Source: Salinarchaeum sp.
GTDB taxonomy: Archaea; Halobacteriota; Halobacteria; Halobacteriales; SKNY01
Assembly: GCA_007123105.1 (NCBI GenBank)
Contig: SKNY01000035.1
Location: 1 to 45,986, forward strand
Direction of reading: 5' to 3'
Length of the DNA: 45,986 nt
The translations under genes and the position numbers were made by a program. Position 1 is the first letter of the stretch. The number at the start of each line of letters is the position of its first letter. The notes beneath the pieces are model-generated. The model searched no databases, had not been told where the DNA came from, and was given only the letters and a program-made list of their open reading frames with translations. Shown piece after piece: positions 16,517 to 23,919 of the stretch.

Positions 16517-17395
16517 ATGGGCATCGAGACGGTTGCGGTGACCGGCGGGAGCGGAACAGTGGGTAGCGAAGCGATCGCCGTTCTCAACGAACGTGGATAC
16601 CGGACGATCAATCTCGACGTCGCCGCGCCGTCGGAACGGATTGCGGACGAGTACGTGGAGGTCAATCTCGTGGATGCCGGTGAAACGTGGGCGTCCATCG
16701 GAGAGCGGGATGCAGACGCGGTAATCCACCTCGGGACCATCATCCACCCCCAATCCGATCCCGGCCATATTGTGTTCGAAAGCAATGCGATGACCTCGTA
16801 TCACGTGCTGGCGGCAGCCACCGGGCTCGGACTCGAAGCTGTCGTCCTCGCCTCGTCGATCAATGCAATGGGATGGAGCTTCCAATCGGAACCACCGGCG
16901 GTCGAGTATCTGCCGATTGACGAGCAGCATCCGGTCTCGCCCCGCGACCCGTACGCCCTCGGGAAATACGTCATCGAGGTACTGGCCGACGGCTTTGCGC
17001 GCATGCCGAACGGCCCCGATCGCATCGCGTCGATGCGATACCCTGGTGTCCGGTCTGCATCACGACTGGCCGACATGGCAGCCGATCCGCAATCGGTGGC
17101 CGATCTCCGGGCAGCCACTGACATCGGAAATCCGAGCGGTGCGTACATCGCCGCGGCTGACGCCGGTCGCATCTGTGCGGACGCGATTGCCGCCGACTTC
17201 ACGGGTCACGAAGTCTTCTGGGCGACGGCGGCGGACGTCGCCATCGACGGAACGGCAACAGAGGTTGCAGCCGCGTTGTTCCCGGATGCCGAACGTCGGG
17301 CCCCGCTCGAGGGAACAGAAACAATCTTTGACATCTCGAAAGCGGCGGACCTGCTTGACTGGGAACCCTGCCAGAGCTGGCGCGATCATCAGTGA
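16517..17395 (+). CDS. NAD-dependent epimerase/dehydratase, probable uronate dehydrogenase
   Basis: A 292-aa extended SDR. Visible motifs are the nucleotide loop 'VTGGSGTVGSEAI', 'DAVIHLGTIIHPQ' and the active-site pair 'DPYALGKYVIE' (YxxxK), with the catalytic Ser in 'VLASSINAMG'. The 'SSINAMG' segment and following 'YLPIDE' region resemble bacterial uronate dehydrogenases, which oxidise D-glucuronate or D-galacturonate at C1 to aldarolactone with NAD+. The adjacent SMP-30 lactonase, which would open the lactone, supports the call. A general sugar-nucleotide epimerase is less likely given the context but is possible. Confidence 0.72.
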   Translation: MGIETVAVTGGSGTVGSEAIAVLNERGYRTINLDVAAPSERIADEYVEVNLVDAGETWASIGERDADAVIHLGTIIHPQSDPGHIVFESNAMTSYHVLAAATGLGLEAVVLASSINAMGWSFQSEPPAVEYLPIDEQHPVSPRDPYALGKYVIEVLADGFARMPNGPDRIASMRYPGVRSASRLADMAADPQSVADLRAATDIGNPSGAYIAAADAGRICADAIAADFTGHEVFWATAADVAIDGTATEVAAALFPDAERRAPLEGTETIFDISKAADLLDWEPCQSWRDHQ

Positions 17396-17444
17396 GTCCG
17401 GCCGAAGACAGAAGTATTTGGTCCTCGCGATTGACCAATCGGCC

Positions 17445-18308
17445 ATGGTAACACCCGAGATCATCGCCGATTACGCTTGCCACACCGGTGAGGGGCCTCT
17501 CTGGCATGCCGACCGAAACGTCCTCTACTGGATTGACATCCCAGCGGGCAAGCTTTTCGAGTACCATCCCGACAGTGGTGATCACGACATCGCCTACGAA
17601 CGCAACGGACCGATCGGCGGATTCACCATCGAAACCGACGGGCGGTTGCTCCTCTTCGAGGAAGCCGGCCGGATCGAAGCGTGGGACGGCTCGTCGACAA
17701 CCGTCATTCGCGAATCCCTCCCCAATGAGGATGGATCCCGGTTTAACGACGTCATCGCAGATCCTCTCGGTGGCGTGTTCGCGGGCACGATGCCCGCCGG
17801 CTCAAGTCCCGGTAGGCTCTATCGCTTCGATCCGGACGGTTCGTATGCCATCATTGCGGAGGAGGTAGGCGTTCCCAACGGACTCGGTTTTACACCTGCA
17901 CTCGACTCGCTGTATTTTACGGAATCAGAAGCCCAGCGGATCTACCGATACGAGTACGACGGTGAGACGGGCGAGGTTTCGAACCGTGAAGTCTGGCAGA
18001 CATTCGACGAAAATGCCGGCATGCCAGACGGGATGACCGTCGACGCGACGGGCGCCGTGTGGATCGCATTCTGGAATGGAGACCGGCTCGAACGGCGAGC
18101 ACCCGATGGCACGGTACTCGATACGGTATCATTTCCCGCCCGGAAAGTCGCCAGTGTTACCCTCGGTGGACCGACGTTACAGACGGCCTTCGTTGCGTGC
18201 GCTGGCGGTGACGAGAAGGAGAGCGAAGGGCCGGGCGCAGGTGCACTGTTTGCATTTGACGCGGGAGTCCGCGGCCTTCCCGAATTCCGATCGACACTGG
18301 CGGACTAG
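17445..18308 (+). CDS. SMP-30/gluconolactonase/LRE family lactonase
   Basis: A 287-aa six-bladed propeller hydrolase. Divalent metal ligands expected for the family are visible: Glu in 'HTGEGPLWH' near residue 14, Asn in 'SRFNDVIADP', Asn in 'VPNGLGFT' and Asp in 'GMPDGMTVDA'. Known members hydrolyse aldono- or aldarolactones. The ORF track gives a 481-aa frame, but its first 194 codons overlap the uronate dehydrogenase gene in another frame; the ATG at 17445 begins the family homology. It is third gene of the UlaG-like / uronate dehydrogenase / lactonase run. The last four bases overlap the convergent membrane protein gene. Confidence 0.9.
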   Translation: MVTPEIIADYACHTGEGPLWHADRNVLYWIDIPAGKLFEYHPDSGDHDIAYERNGPIGGFTIETDGRLLLFEEAGRIEAWDGSSTTVIRESLPNEDGSRFNDVIADPLGGVFAGTMPAGSSPGRLYRFDPDGSYAIIAEEVGVPNGLGFTPALDSLYFTESEAQRIYRYEYDGETGEVSNREVWQTFDENAGMPDGMTVDATGAVWIAFWNGDRLERRAPDGTVLDTVSFPARKVASVTLGGPTLQTAFVACAGGDEKESEGPGAGALFAFDAGVRGLPEFRSTLAD

Positions 18309-19306
18309 CGCCGTCGTGGTGCGGTGGGGCCGACCGGGTCGGAAACCCTCTCACTGGGAGCGACGAAATAGCTCACCAGTACGCCAACGATCACCGCAAT
18401 GAGGAGAGTCCCGCTCCAGATGTGAATCGTCCAGGCGATCCCCCAGATAAGTTCGTGGACGAGAAAATACGTACCGAACAGGGCGATCGGGATTATTGAC
18501 CCGAGCAATCGGCACAATAGAACTGGCCGCTGACCCGCCCTACCCAGGACGAGGATGACGTCCGCGGTCAAGCCTGCAACTACCATTGGTACGAGCAATG
18601 CATTTTCCACGCCAAGGGTAAACGGGAGGCCCAAGAGCACGAATGTGACCGTCATCACGCCTGGAGCGAGCGCAAATCGTCGGGCGAGCACCAGCACCAA
18701 CCCGACGGCGAGGACCGTGAAGGCAACGACGCTGAGGACGGCGTGATCTTCGCTGCCACCGGTGGCGATCGGTCCGATAAGCGGATTGCCGTACATGCCG
18801 AAAGCGCCGATGAGCGTCCCGATAAACGCGGCCGAGCAGGCAAGTGGGAACTGGGCACGGAACGACCGTTCCACCCCCCGGAACCAGGCAGATCGTAACG
18901 GGCCGGTCACGAGAAGTGCCCCAGCCACTGCCAGGAGGAGATGTGCCGGGCTTGTTAACGCTTCGAGCCCCGATTCAGCACCAAACGCCCAGTGCCAGAA
19001 GAAATCGACTGGGCCTCCGATCACGAACAACCCAGCACCCAGGAGCGAATACCGATATCCCGTTGGGATAGCCCGGAGGATGCCATCCGAACCCGCAACG
19101 TGTTGTGCGGCGGCAATGATGAACAGGCCCGCAATCATGGCTGTACCGTAGATCGTGATGTGTGGCAACGTGAGAAATCCCTCCTCCTCGAAGCTGATCC
19201 CGGCTGCATGAATTCGAAAATCCCAGATGAGGCCGATCATGAACACCGCACACACGGCGGAATACAGGAGATCGAAACGTCGGTACGGAAACGGTCGCTC
19301 GTCCAT
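18305..19306 (-). CDS. Polytopic membrane protein of unknown function
   Basis: A 333-aa hydrophobic protein with about ten predicted membrane helices, for example 'LLYSAVCAVFMIGLIW', 'GLFIIAAAQHVAG' and 'LLIAVIVGVLVSYFVA'. Polar motifs inside the membrane region include 'GGPVDFFWHWAFG' and 'GTYFLVHELIWG'. I do not recognise a family. It may be the last gene of the minus-strand SBP - UxuA-like - DgoD run, but a TATA-like element at 19324-19330 suggests its own promoter. The ATG at 19306 is preferred to the TTG at 19321, which would lie almost on that element. Transport of a sugar or acid is possible but unproven. Confidence 0.7.
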   Translation of the reverse strand: MDERPFPYRRFDLLYSAVCAVFMIGLIWDFRIHAAGISFEEEGFLTLPHITIYGTAMIAGLFIIAAAQHVAGSDGILRAIPTGYRYSLLGAGLFVIGGPVDFFWHWAFGAESGLEALTSPAHLLLAVAGALLVTGPLRSAWFRGVERSFRAQFPLACSAAFIGTLIGAFGMYGNPLIGPIATGGSEDHAVLSVVAFTVLAVGLVLVLARRFALAPGVMTVTFVLLGLPFTLGVENALLVPMVVAGLTADVILVLGRAGQRPVLLCRLLGSIIPIALFGTYFLVHELIWGIAWTIHIWSGTLLIAVIVGVLVSYFVAPSERVSDPVGPTAPRRR

Positions 19307-19381
19307 GGGTGGATCTATCAATGTTATAATTGATACATGAGATGATCGGATCGGCTCTCGGGACGTACCTTCCGGGCGGCT

Positions 19382-20542
19382 TTACCACTCGGCGACGCTG
19401 CCGTCAGCGTGTCGCCAGATCGGATTGTGCCAGTCGACGTCGGCGTCGACTTGCTCGCGCACGTGCTCCTCGTCAATCTCGATCCCGAGTCCCGGATCGT
19501 CCGGGATCGTGGCGTACCCGTCTTCATATGCGAAGATGGTCGGATCTGCTAGATAGTCGAGTACGTCGCTGGTCTGATTGTAATGAATCCCAAGGCTCTG
19601 TTCTTGGATCAACACATTCGGGGTGCAGGCGTCCACTTGCAGTGACGACGCGAGCGCGATGGGTCCGAGTGGACAATGAGGTGCCACTGACACGTCGTAC
19701 GCCTCGGCCATGGTTGCGATCTTTTTAACTTCCGAGATTCCGCCTGCATGTGACAAATCTGGTTGGATGATGTCGACAATTCCCTGTTCGAACAGACTCT
19801 TGTAATCCCAGCGCGAGAACATCCGCTCGCCGGTTGCGATGGGGATCGACGTGTGTCGGGCCACCTCCGGCAGCGCATCATTATGCTCTGGGAGCACGGG
19901 CTCTTCGATGAACAACGGATCGTATGGTTCGAGTGCCACCGCGAGGCGTTTGGCCATTGTCTTGGTGGCACGACCGTGCAAATCGACACCGACGTCAATG
20001 TTCTCACCGACGGCCTCCCGAACTTGTGCGAGGCGGTCCGCAGCGGCAGCGACCGACGCGGGATCGTCAACTCGTTCGAGCATTGGCGTTGCATTCATTT
20101 TGACCGCCGAAAATCCCTCTTCGACCTTCCGGGCAGCCTCCTCGGCGACGGCGTCCGGCTCGTCGCCACCGATCCACGAGTAGACGCGCACACGTTCCCT
20201 GGCGCGCCCACCCAACAGTTCATACACCGGGCATCCGAGGCGCTGACCCTTGATGTCCCAGAGTGCCTGATCGATACCGGCGATCGCTGACATTAACACC
20301 GGGCCGCCGCGATAGAAACCGCCCCGATACATCGCCTGCCAATGGTCCTCGATGGGTGCTGGATCCTTGCCGAGCAGGTAGGAATCAAGCAGTTCTTCGA
20401 CGGCGGTCCGAACCGTCCGGGCACGACCTTCTACAACTGGTTCCCCCCAGCCGACGAGGCCGTCGCTCGTTTCTAGCCGGAGGAACAACCAGCGCGGCGG
20501 GACCGCGAAGAGCTCGTAATCGGCGATCGTTGCGCCGCTCAT
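19382..20542 (-). CDS. dgoD: D-galactonate dehydratase-like enolase superfamily enzyme (DgoD)
   Basis: A 386-aa enolase-superfamily dehydratase closely resembling E. coli DgoD along its length. Metal ligands are Asp in 'GVDLHGRA', Glu in 'LFIEEPVLPE' and Glu in 'IATGERMFSRW'. The general acid/base histidines lie in 'DLHGR' and 'APHCPLGPIAL'. The C-terminal 'QEQSLGIHYNQ' and 'WRHADGSVAEW' also match the family. DgoD converts D-galactonate to 2-keto-3-deoxygalactonate. It follows the UxuA-like gene after 81 bp on the same strand. A paralogue lies at 38920-40053. Substrate identity among aldonates is inferred. Confidence 0.85.
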   Translation of the reverse strand: MSGATIADYELFAVPPRWLFLRLETSDGLVGWGEPVVEGRARTVRTAVEELLDSYLLGKDPAPIEDHWQAMYRGGFYRGGPVLMSAIAGIDQALWDIKGQRLGCPVYELLGGRARERVRVYSWIGGDEPDAVAEEAARKVEEGFSAVKMNATPMLERVDDPASVAAAADRLAQVREAVGENIDVGVDLHGRATKTMAKRLAVALEPYDPLFIEEPVLPEHNDALPEVARHTSIPIATGERMFSRWDYKSLFEQGIVDIIQPDLSHAGGISEVKKIATMAEAYDVSVAPHCPLGPIALASSLQVDACTPNVLIQEQSLGIHYNQTSDVLDYLADPTIFAYEDGYATIPDDPGLGIEIDEEHVREQVDADVDWHNPIWRHADGSVAEW

Positions 20543-20623
20543 CGTTGATTCTCCTCACTCCTCGAAGGTTCCATATGATCGGCTCTCCCTGGACCTGATT
20601 CAAGATGTCGATGTCGGTAACGA

Positions 20624-21601
20624 CTACAGCGCGGCAAGCATGCCCTTGAGATAGCCGACCGTGTACCCGCGGCCGGCGGCCCACGGGTCGTCACAGTTCA
20701 TCGTCGGCACGTGATCGGGAATCATTACTCCCGAGAACCCAACGTCATTGAATGCCTGGATCACAGCCCATTCGTCGTAGTTACTCGACTCCTCATCAAG
20801 GAACGTTTCGTGAAATCGCGGTACTGTGCCGGCAACATCCCGGAAATGAACGTACGTGATCTCGTCGCGTGGACCGAAATACTCGATGACTTCGATTACA
20901 TCCTCACCCATTTCAGAGAACACACCTAATCCGAATTCGATGCCGTGATTGGGCGAGTCGACCAGATCCATAGCGCGTTTGTAATTGTCGAAACTACGGA
21001 ATAAACGGGGGATACCGCCCAGTGATTCGACCGGCGGATCATCCGGATGAACGCACATTGTGACCCCAGCCTCTTCGGCTACCGGAATCAGGCGTTCGAG
21101 AAAATACTCGTAATTCTCCCATAACTCCGCTTCAGTGTACGTGCGATCGTGGGTCTGCGGTGCATCCTGTAACTGTTCGTGATCGTAGGCTCTTGCTTCG
21201 GCTCCACCGCGGACTGGATAAGTCCTCGAACTGCTCCAGACTAGATTCGGCATCCAGTTGTACCCGAGAATCGGGATGTCCGCCCGGCCGAGATTTCGAA
21301 TCGTCGTTTCAAGGCCGTCGAGTTGGTCCTCCCGACGAGGGCCATCAAGCATCACGTCCTCATAAAAGTCGAGCGGGACGTTTTCGATCGCGGCGAGCCG
21401 CAGTCCGGCGTCCTCGACACGGTTTCGTAACTGGACAAGCTCCTGGAGATCCCACGATGACTCCCCGGAAAGCGGCACGTCGGCGGCCTTACCGGCAAAG
21501 TTGAAGATCACATCCTCGATGCCGAGCTGGGCGATAAATCGCAACTGGTCGCGGGATGGGTCACGTAGCTGGCCGATGCCGACACGCATAGTTTCGGTCA
21601 T
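20624..21601 (-). CDS. UxuA-like (mannonate dehydratase family) TIM-barrel protein with altered metal ligand
   Basis: A 325-aa paralogue of the UxuA-type enzyme at 11902-12861. The conserved 'CVHPDDPP' (His185), 'YVHFRDVAGT' (His252) and 'MIPDHVPT' (Asp296) are present. At the position where UxuA has a metal-binding cysteine ('GICLGQGNF' in the neighbour) this protein reads 'GIEFGLGVF', so Glu222 replaces Cys. Glutamate can bind metal in the wider xylose-isomerase superfamily, so the protein may still be an enzyme with changed chemistry. It lies between the solute-binding protein gene (64-bp gap) and dgoD (81-bp gap), which suggests one operon handling one imported sugar acid. Confidence 0.78.
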   Translation of the reverse strand: MTETMRVGIGQLRDPSRDQLRFIAQLGIEDVIFNFAGKAADVPLSGESSWDLQELVQLRNRVEDAGLRLAAIENVPLDFYEDVMLDGPRREDQLDGLETTIRNLGRADIPILGYNWMPNLVWSSSRTYPVRGGAEARAYDHEQLQDAPQTHDRTYTEAELWENYEYFLERLIPVAEEAGVTMCVHPDDPPVESLGGIPRLFRSFDNYKRAMDLVDSPNHGIEFGLGVFSEMGEDVIEVIEYFGPRDEITYVHFRDVAGTVPRFHETFLDEESSNYDEWAVIQAFNDVGFSGVMIPDHVPTMNCDDPWAAGRGYTVGYLKGMLAAL

Positions 21602-21665
21602 GCACGCTCATGGCCACAACCAGTACTTAAACGTATGTGAACAAAGAACGAACGCGTCCGTCGGA

Positions 21666-23642
21666 CTACCGTTCGTCCTCGGGGACGTAGCGTAATCCGC
21701 CGTTGTACCAGATCCGGTCCTCGTGGCGCTGGATCCACGCCGGCGGGTTCTCCTCGGGGAGATCAACGTGCCACGCGTTGTCGTTGAAGACGAACTGTTG
21801 TGTCGATGCGGTAACCGGCGAGCGCACGACGATCGTGTTTGCAACCCACCCGAGTCGGTCGACCAGGTTTTGGTATGCATCCGGATCGACGGTCACGGCA
21901 AGCCGATCGGCCATCGCGCGGGTGTCGTAGGATTCCCAATCGTCATGATCTGCGTCCGGCTCGCCCATTGGCGGAGCTTCGACTGTTTCGGGGAGGTTGT
22001 TGTTCCATGCAGTCCAGGAGAGGTTTGATTCACCGAAAATGGTGTCGTACACCCATTCGGGGACGAGACCACCGATGTAATCCGATTCGACTCGCCACGG
22101 ATCGTCGCCCGGACGGTCGGTCACCATACTCGCCGTAATGCCCCACTCTTCGAGATCAGAGAACCAGTCAGATCCGAGATCGCCGACATAGCCCATCCAG
22201 TCGAAGCCACCGATCGTCAGATCGATTGCCTCACCTGCAGTTTGACCGCCTCCATCCTCTTGCATGGTCCAGAATCCATCTGCATTGCGTTCGAAGCCGC
22301 CGAGTTCCATCTCTGCCTCGGCCTGATCCCAGTCGGCATCGAGGTCGCCGTAATCCAGCATGGAGTCCGTGACGGTGTCACTATGCCAGCTATGGAACCG
22401 ATCATCCGTGAGGAACGGATGGCCACCAACCTGGGGGAGCGATCCGACATCTTCCCAATCGGTCGGTCTGGTGGCCCAGATCCACGCCCGGCGGAAATAG
22501 GGATTACTGGTGGGTGGTACTTCGGCATTCATATTCCAGCCCCACGTGTCAAACTCGCGCTGGAACTCGACGAGCTTAGTGGGGAAGTCGTACTCCTCGT
22601 CGGGGTCGTAGGACGTGAACGATTTCTCCTCGGCCAGGAATAATTCTTCGCGGGTCGGATCACGTTCCTCACGGGAGATAAACCGGAGTTTTTCGTAATT
22701 CAGTTCATCCGTCTTATATCGCGTAATCCCGTTCCGCTCCGGGATGAGTTCGAGCTCCCAATAATCCTCACCAACATCTCCGATACTGCCGTCGAGTCGG
22801 AATTCGAAGGGAATCTGGAAGTGATGAACGATTTCCTCGTCCGTCTCGATCCGGACGTCACCGAGATCGTCGCGAATCTCTCCGATGGCGTCCATGTCAC
22901 CCCCGGTGTCCTCGAACTGATCGAGCCAGGGTCGCGTAAAGTCGGTGCTCGACTGAATGTTTTCACGATCCATCGTCTGGGTAAGTGCCCAGTCCTCGGT
23001 CCAGGTATCAGCTAGTGAAAATCGCATCCGGAAGTCATCGAGCAGTTCGCGGGCGATGATGTTCGGCTGCCAGTCGAGGTCATCGCCGCCATTATGCCAG
23101 TCACGAAGTTCCCACAACGTTGCCAGGTCGTGGGCGTCGAGGACCTTGTCACTCCACCAAACGATGTCCTCGCGGAGTTTGACCTCGAGAATACCCGGGG
23201 AATAGTCCCAGTCCTCGATAACCTCGCCGTAGTACTGGAGGTCACCGAATGAACGACCAACCAACGAATATTGGTGTCGATCGTCGTTCACCCACCGGGC
23301 GAGCGCTTCACCGTTCCAACCAGCGGCGTACTGGGCATCTGCGGGATGTGGCTCGCCGGTAATGTGAATGGCCGCGACGTCGTGGCGGACGATTTCCTCG
23401 ACATCGTCCGCATCATCAGCATCATCAGCATCGTCGTCATCAGTGACGACCGTATCGTCGGTGTCGTCGGTATCGTCGGTATCGTCGACGTCATCCACAT
23501 CATCGGTATCGTCACTGACGTCATCGGGAGTATCATCTCCCAGACACCCGGCAACGACCCCGGTACCAACAGCACCCGTTGTGAGCAAAAATCGGCGGCG
23601 GTCGGTTCCTAGTACTCGTCGATCGGTGGTACGTCGTACCAT
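21666..23642 (-). CDS. ABC transporter family 5 solute-binding lipoprotein
   Basis: A 658-aa extracellular solute-binding protein of the peptide/oligosaccharide family (SBP family 5). The N-terminus has a Tat signal 'DRRRFLLTTGAVGTGVVAGC' with lipid-attachment Cys33, followed by a roughly 45-residue Asp/Thr-rich linker that tethers the binding domain in high salt. The mature part begins 'VEEIVRHDVAAIHITGEPHP'. No permease or ATPase gene is adjacent. It is followed by UxuA-like and DgoD genes, so an acidic oligosaccharide or sugar acid ligand is plausible. A paralogue with clear alignment, for example 'TGGDMDA' and 'NPFEFRMDDSIG' against 'IPFEFRLDGSIG', starts at 44964. Confidence 0.85.
   Translation of the reverse strand: MVRRTTDRRVLGTDRRRFLLTTGAVGTGVVAGCLGDDTPDDVSDDTDDVDDVDDTDDTDDTDDTVVTDDDDADDADDADDVEEIVRHDVAAIHITGEPHPADAQYAAGWNGEALARWVNDDRHQYSLVGRSFGDLQYYGEVIEDWDYSPGILEVKLREDIVWWSDKVLDAHDLATLWELRDWHNGGDDLDWQPNIIARELLDDFRMRFSLADTWTEDWALTQTMDRENIQSSTDFTRPWLDQFEDTGGDMDAIGEIRDDLGDVRIETDEEIVHHFQIPFEFRLDGSIGDVGEDYWELELIPERNGITRYKTDELNYEKLRFISREERDPTREELFLAEEKSFTSYDPDEEYDFPTKLVEFQREFDTWGWNMNAEVPPTSNPYFRRAWIWATRPTDWEDVGSLPQVGGHPFLTDDRFHSWHSDTVTDSMLDYGDLDADWDQAEAEMELGGFERNADGFWTMQEDGGGQTAGEAIDLTIGGFDWMGYVGDLGSDWFSDLEEWGITASMVTDRPGDDPWRVESDYIGGLVPEWVYDTIFGESNLSWTAWNNNLPETVEAPPMGEPDADHDDWESYDTRAMADRLAVTVDPDAYQNLVDRLGWVANTIVVRSPVTASTQQFVFNDNAWHVDLPEENPPAWIQRHEDRIWYNGGLRYVPEDER
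23400..23530 (-). repeat. Tandem Asp-Asp-Thr/Ala codon repeats (linker of SBP)
   Basis: Short in-frame triplet repeats encode runs such as 'DDTDDTDDTDDT' and 'DADDADDADD' in the lipoprotein linker. They are protein-level low complexity and could vary in length by slippage. Confidence 0.8.
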
Positions 23643-23902
23643 AACTGAATGAGTTCTTCTGTTTTAATTAAGCGTTTCTAAATTCGTGGAGAATAGTCCC
23701 TTAATTACACACAGACGTACACTGACTGATCGTTTAGTCCTCTATACGACCAATTGAATTTGCATTGGATAACTTTTATCCGATCATATAGTGCTACTCA
23801 AAATATCGGTGTTAATAGATGTTCGTACATGAAAATCCCATACCTATACTACAACACTATCGAAATGGAAAGCCACAGGCCATGGTCAATACCCAGCGTT
23901 GT
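23643..23902. promoter_or_regulatory. AT-rich promoter region of the SBP operon
   Basis: This 260-bp spacer is visibly more AT-rich than its surroundings. On the minus strand a TATA-like TTAATTAA (23664-23671) lies 22-29 nt before the SBP ATG, fitting a leaderless transcript. The octamer GAACATCT, shared with the two candidate operators of the IclR gene, occurs on the minus strand at 23818-23825. No ORF is supported here. Confidence 0.45.
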
Positions 23903-23919
23903 TTATAACAGCGTTGGGT
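23891..23919 (-). terminator. Imperfect hairpin straddling the stop of the PLC-like gene
   Basis: ACCCAGCGTTGTT and AACAGCGTTGGGT on the plus strand can pair over 13 positions around a three-base loop. On the minus transcript, two of these positions are A.C mismatches. It spans the TAA stop, so it may be a weak terminator or a chance repeat. Confidence 0.25.

Noticed and set aside
16863-17444. First 194 codons of the SMP-30 ORF
   Set aside because: They lie in another frame of the uronate dehydrogenase gene and are basic and Ser/Arg-rich, unlike haloarchaeal coding sequence.
23271-23652. Possible CRISPR or satellite array from the triplet repeats
   Set aside because: The repeats are in-frame Asp codons of a lipoprotein linker, without spacers of uniform length.
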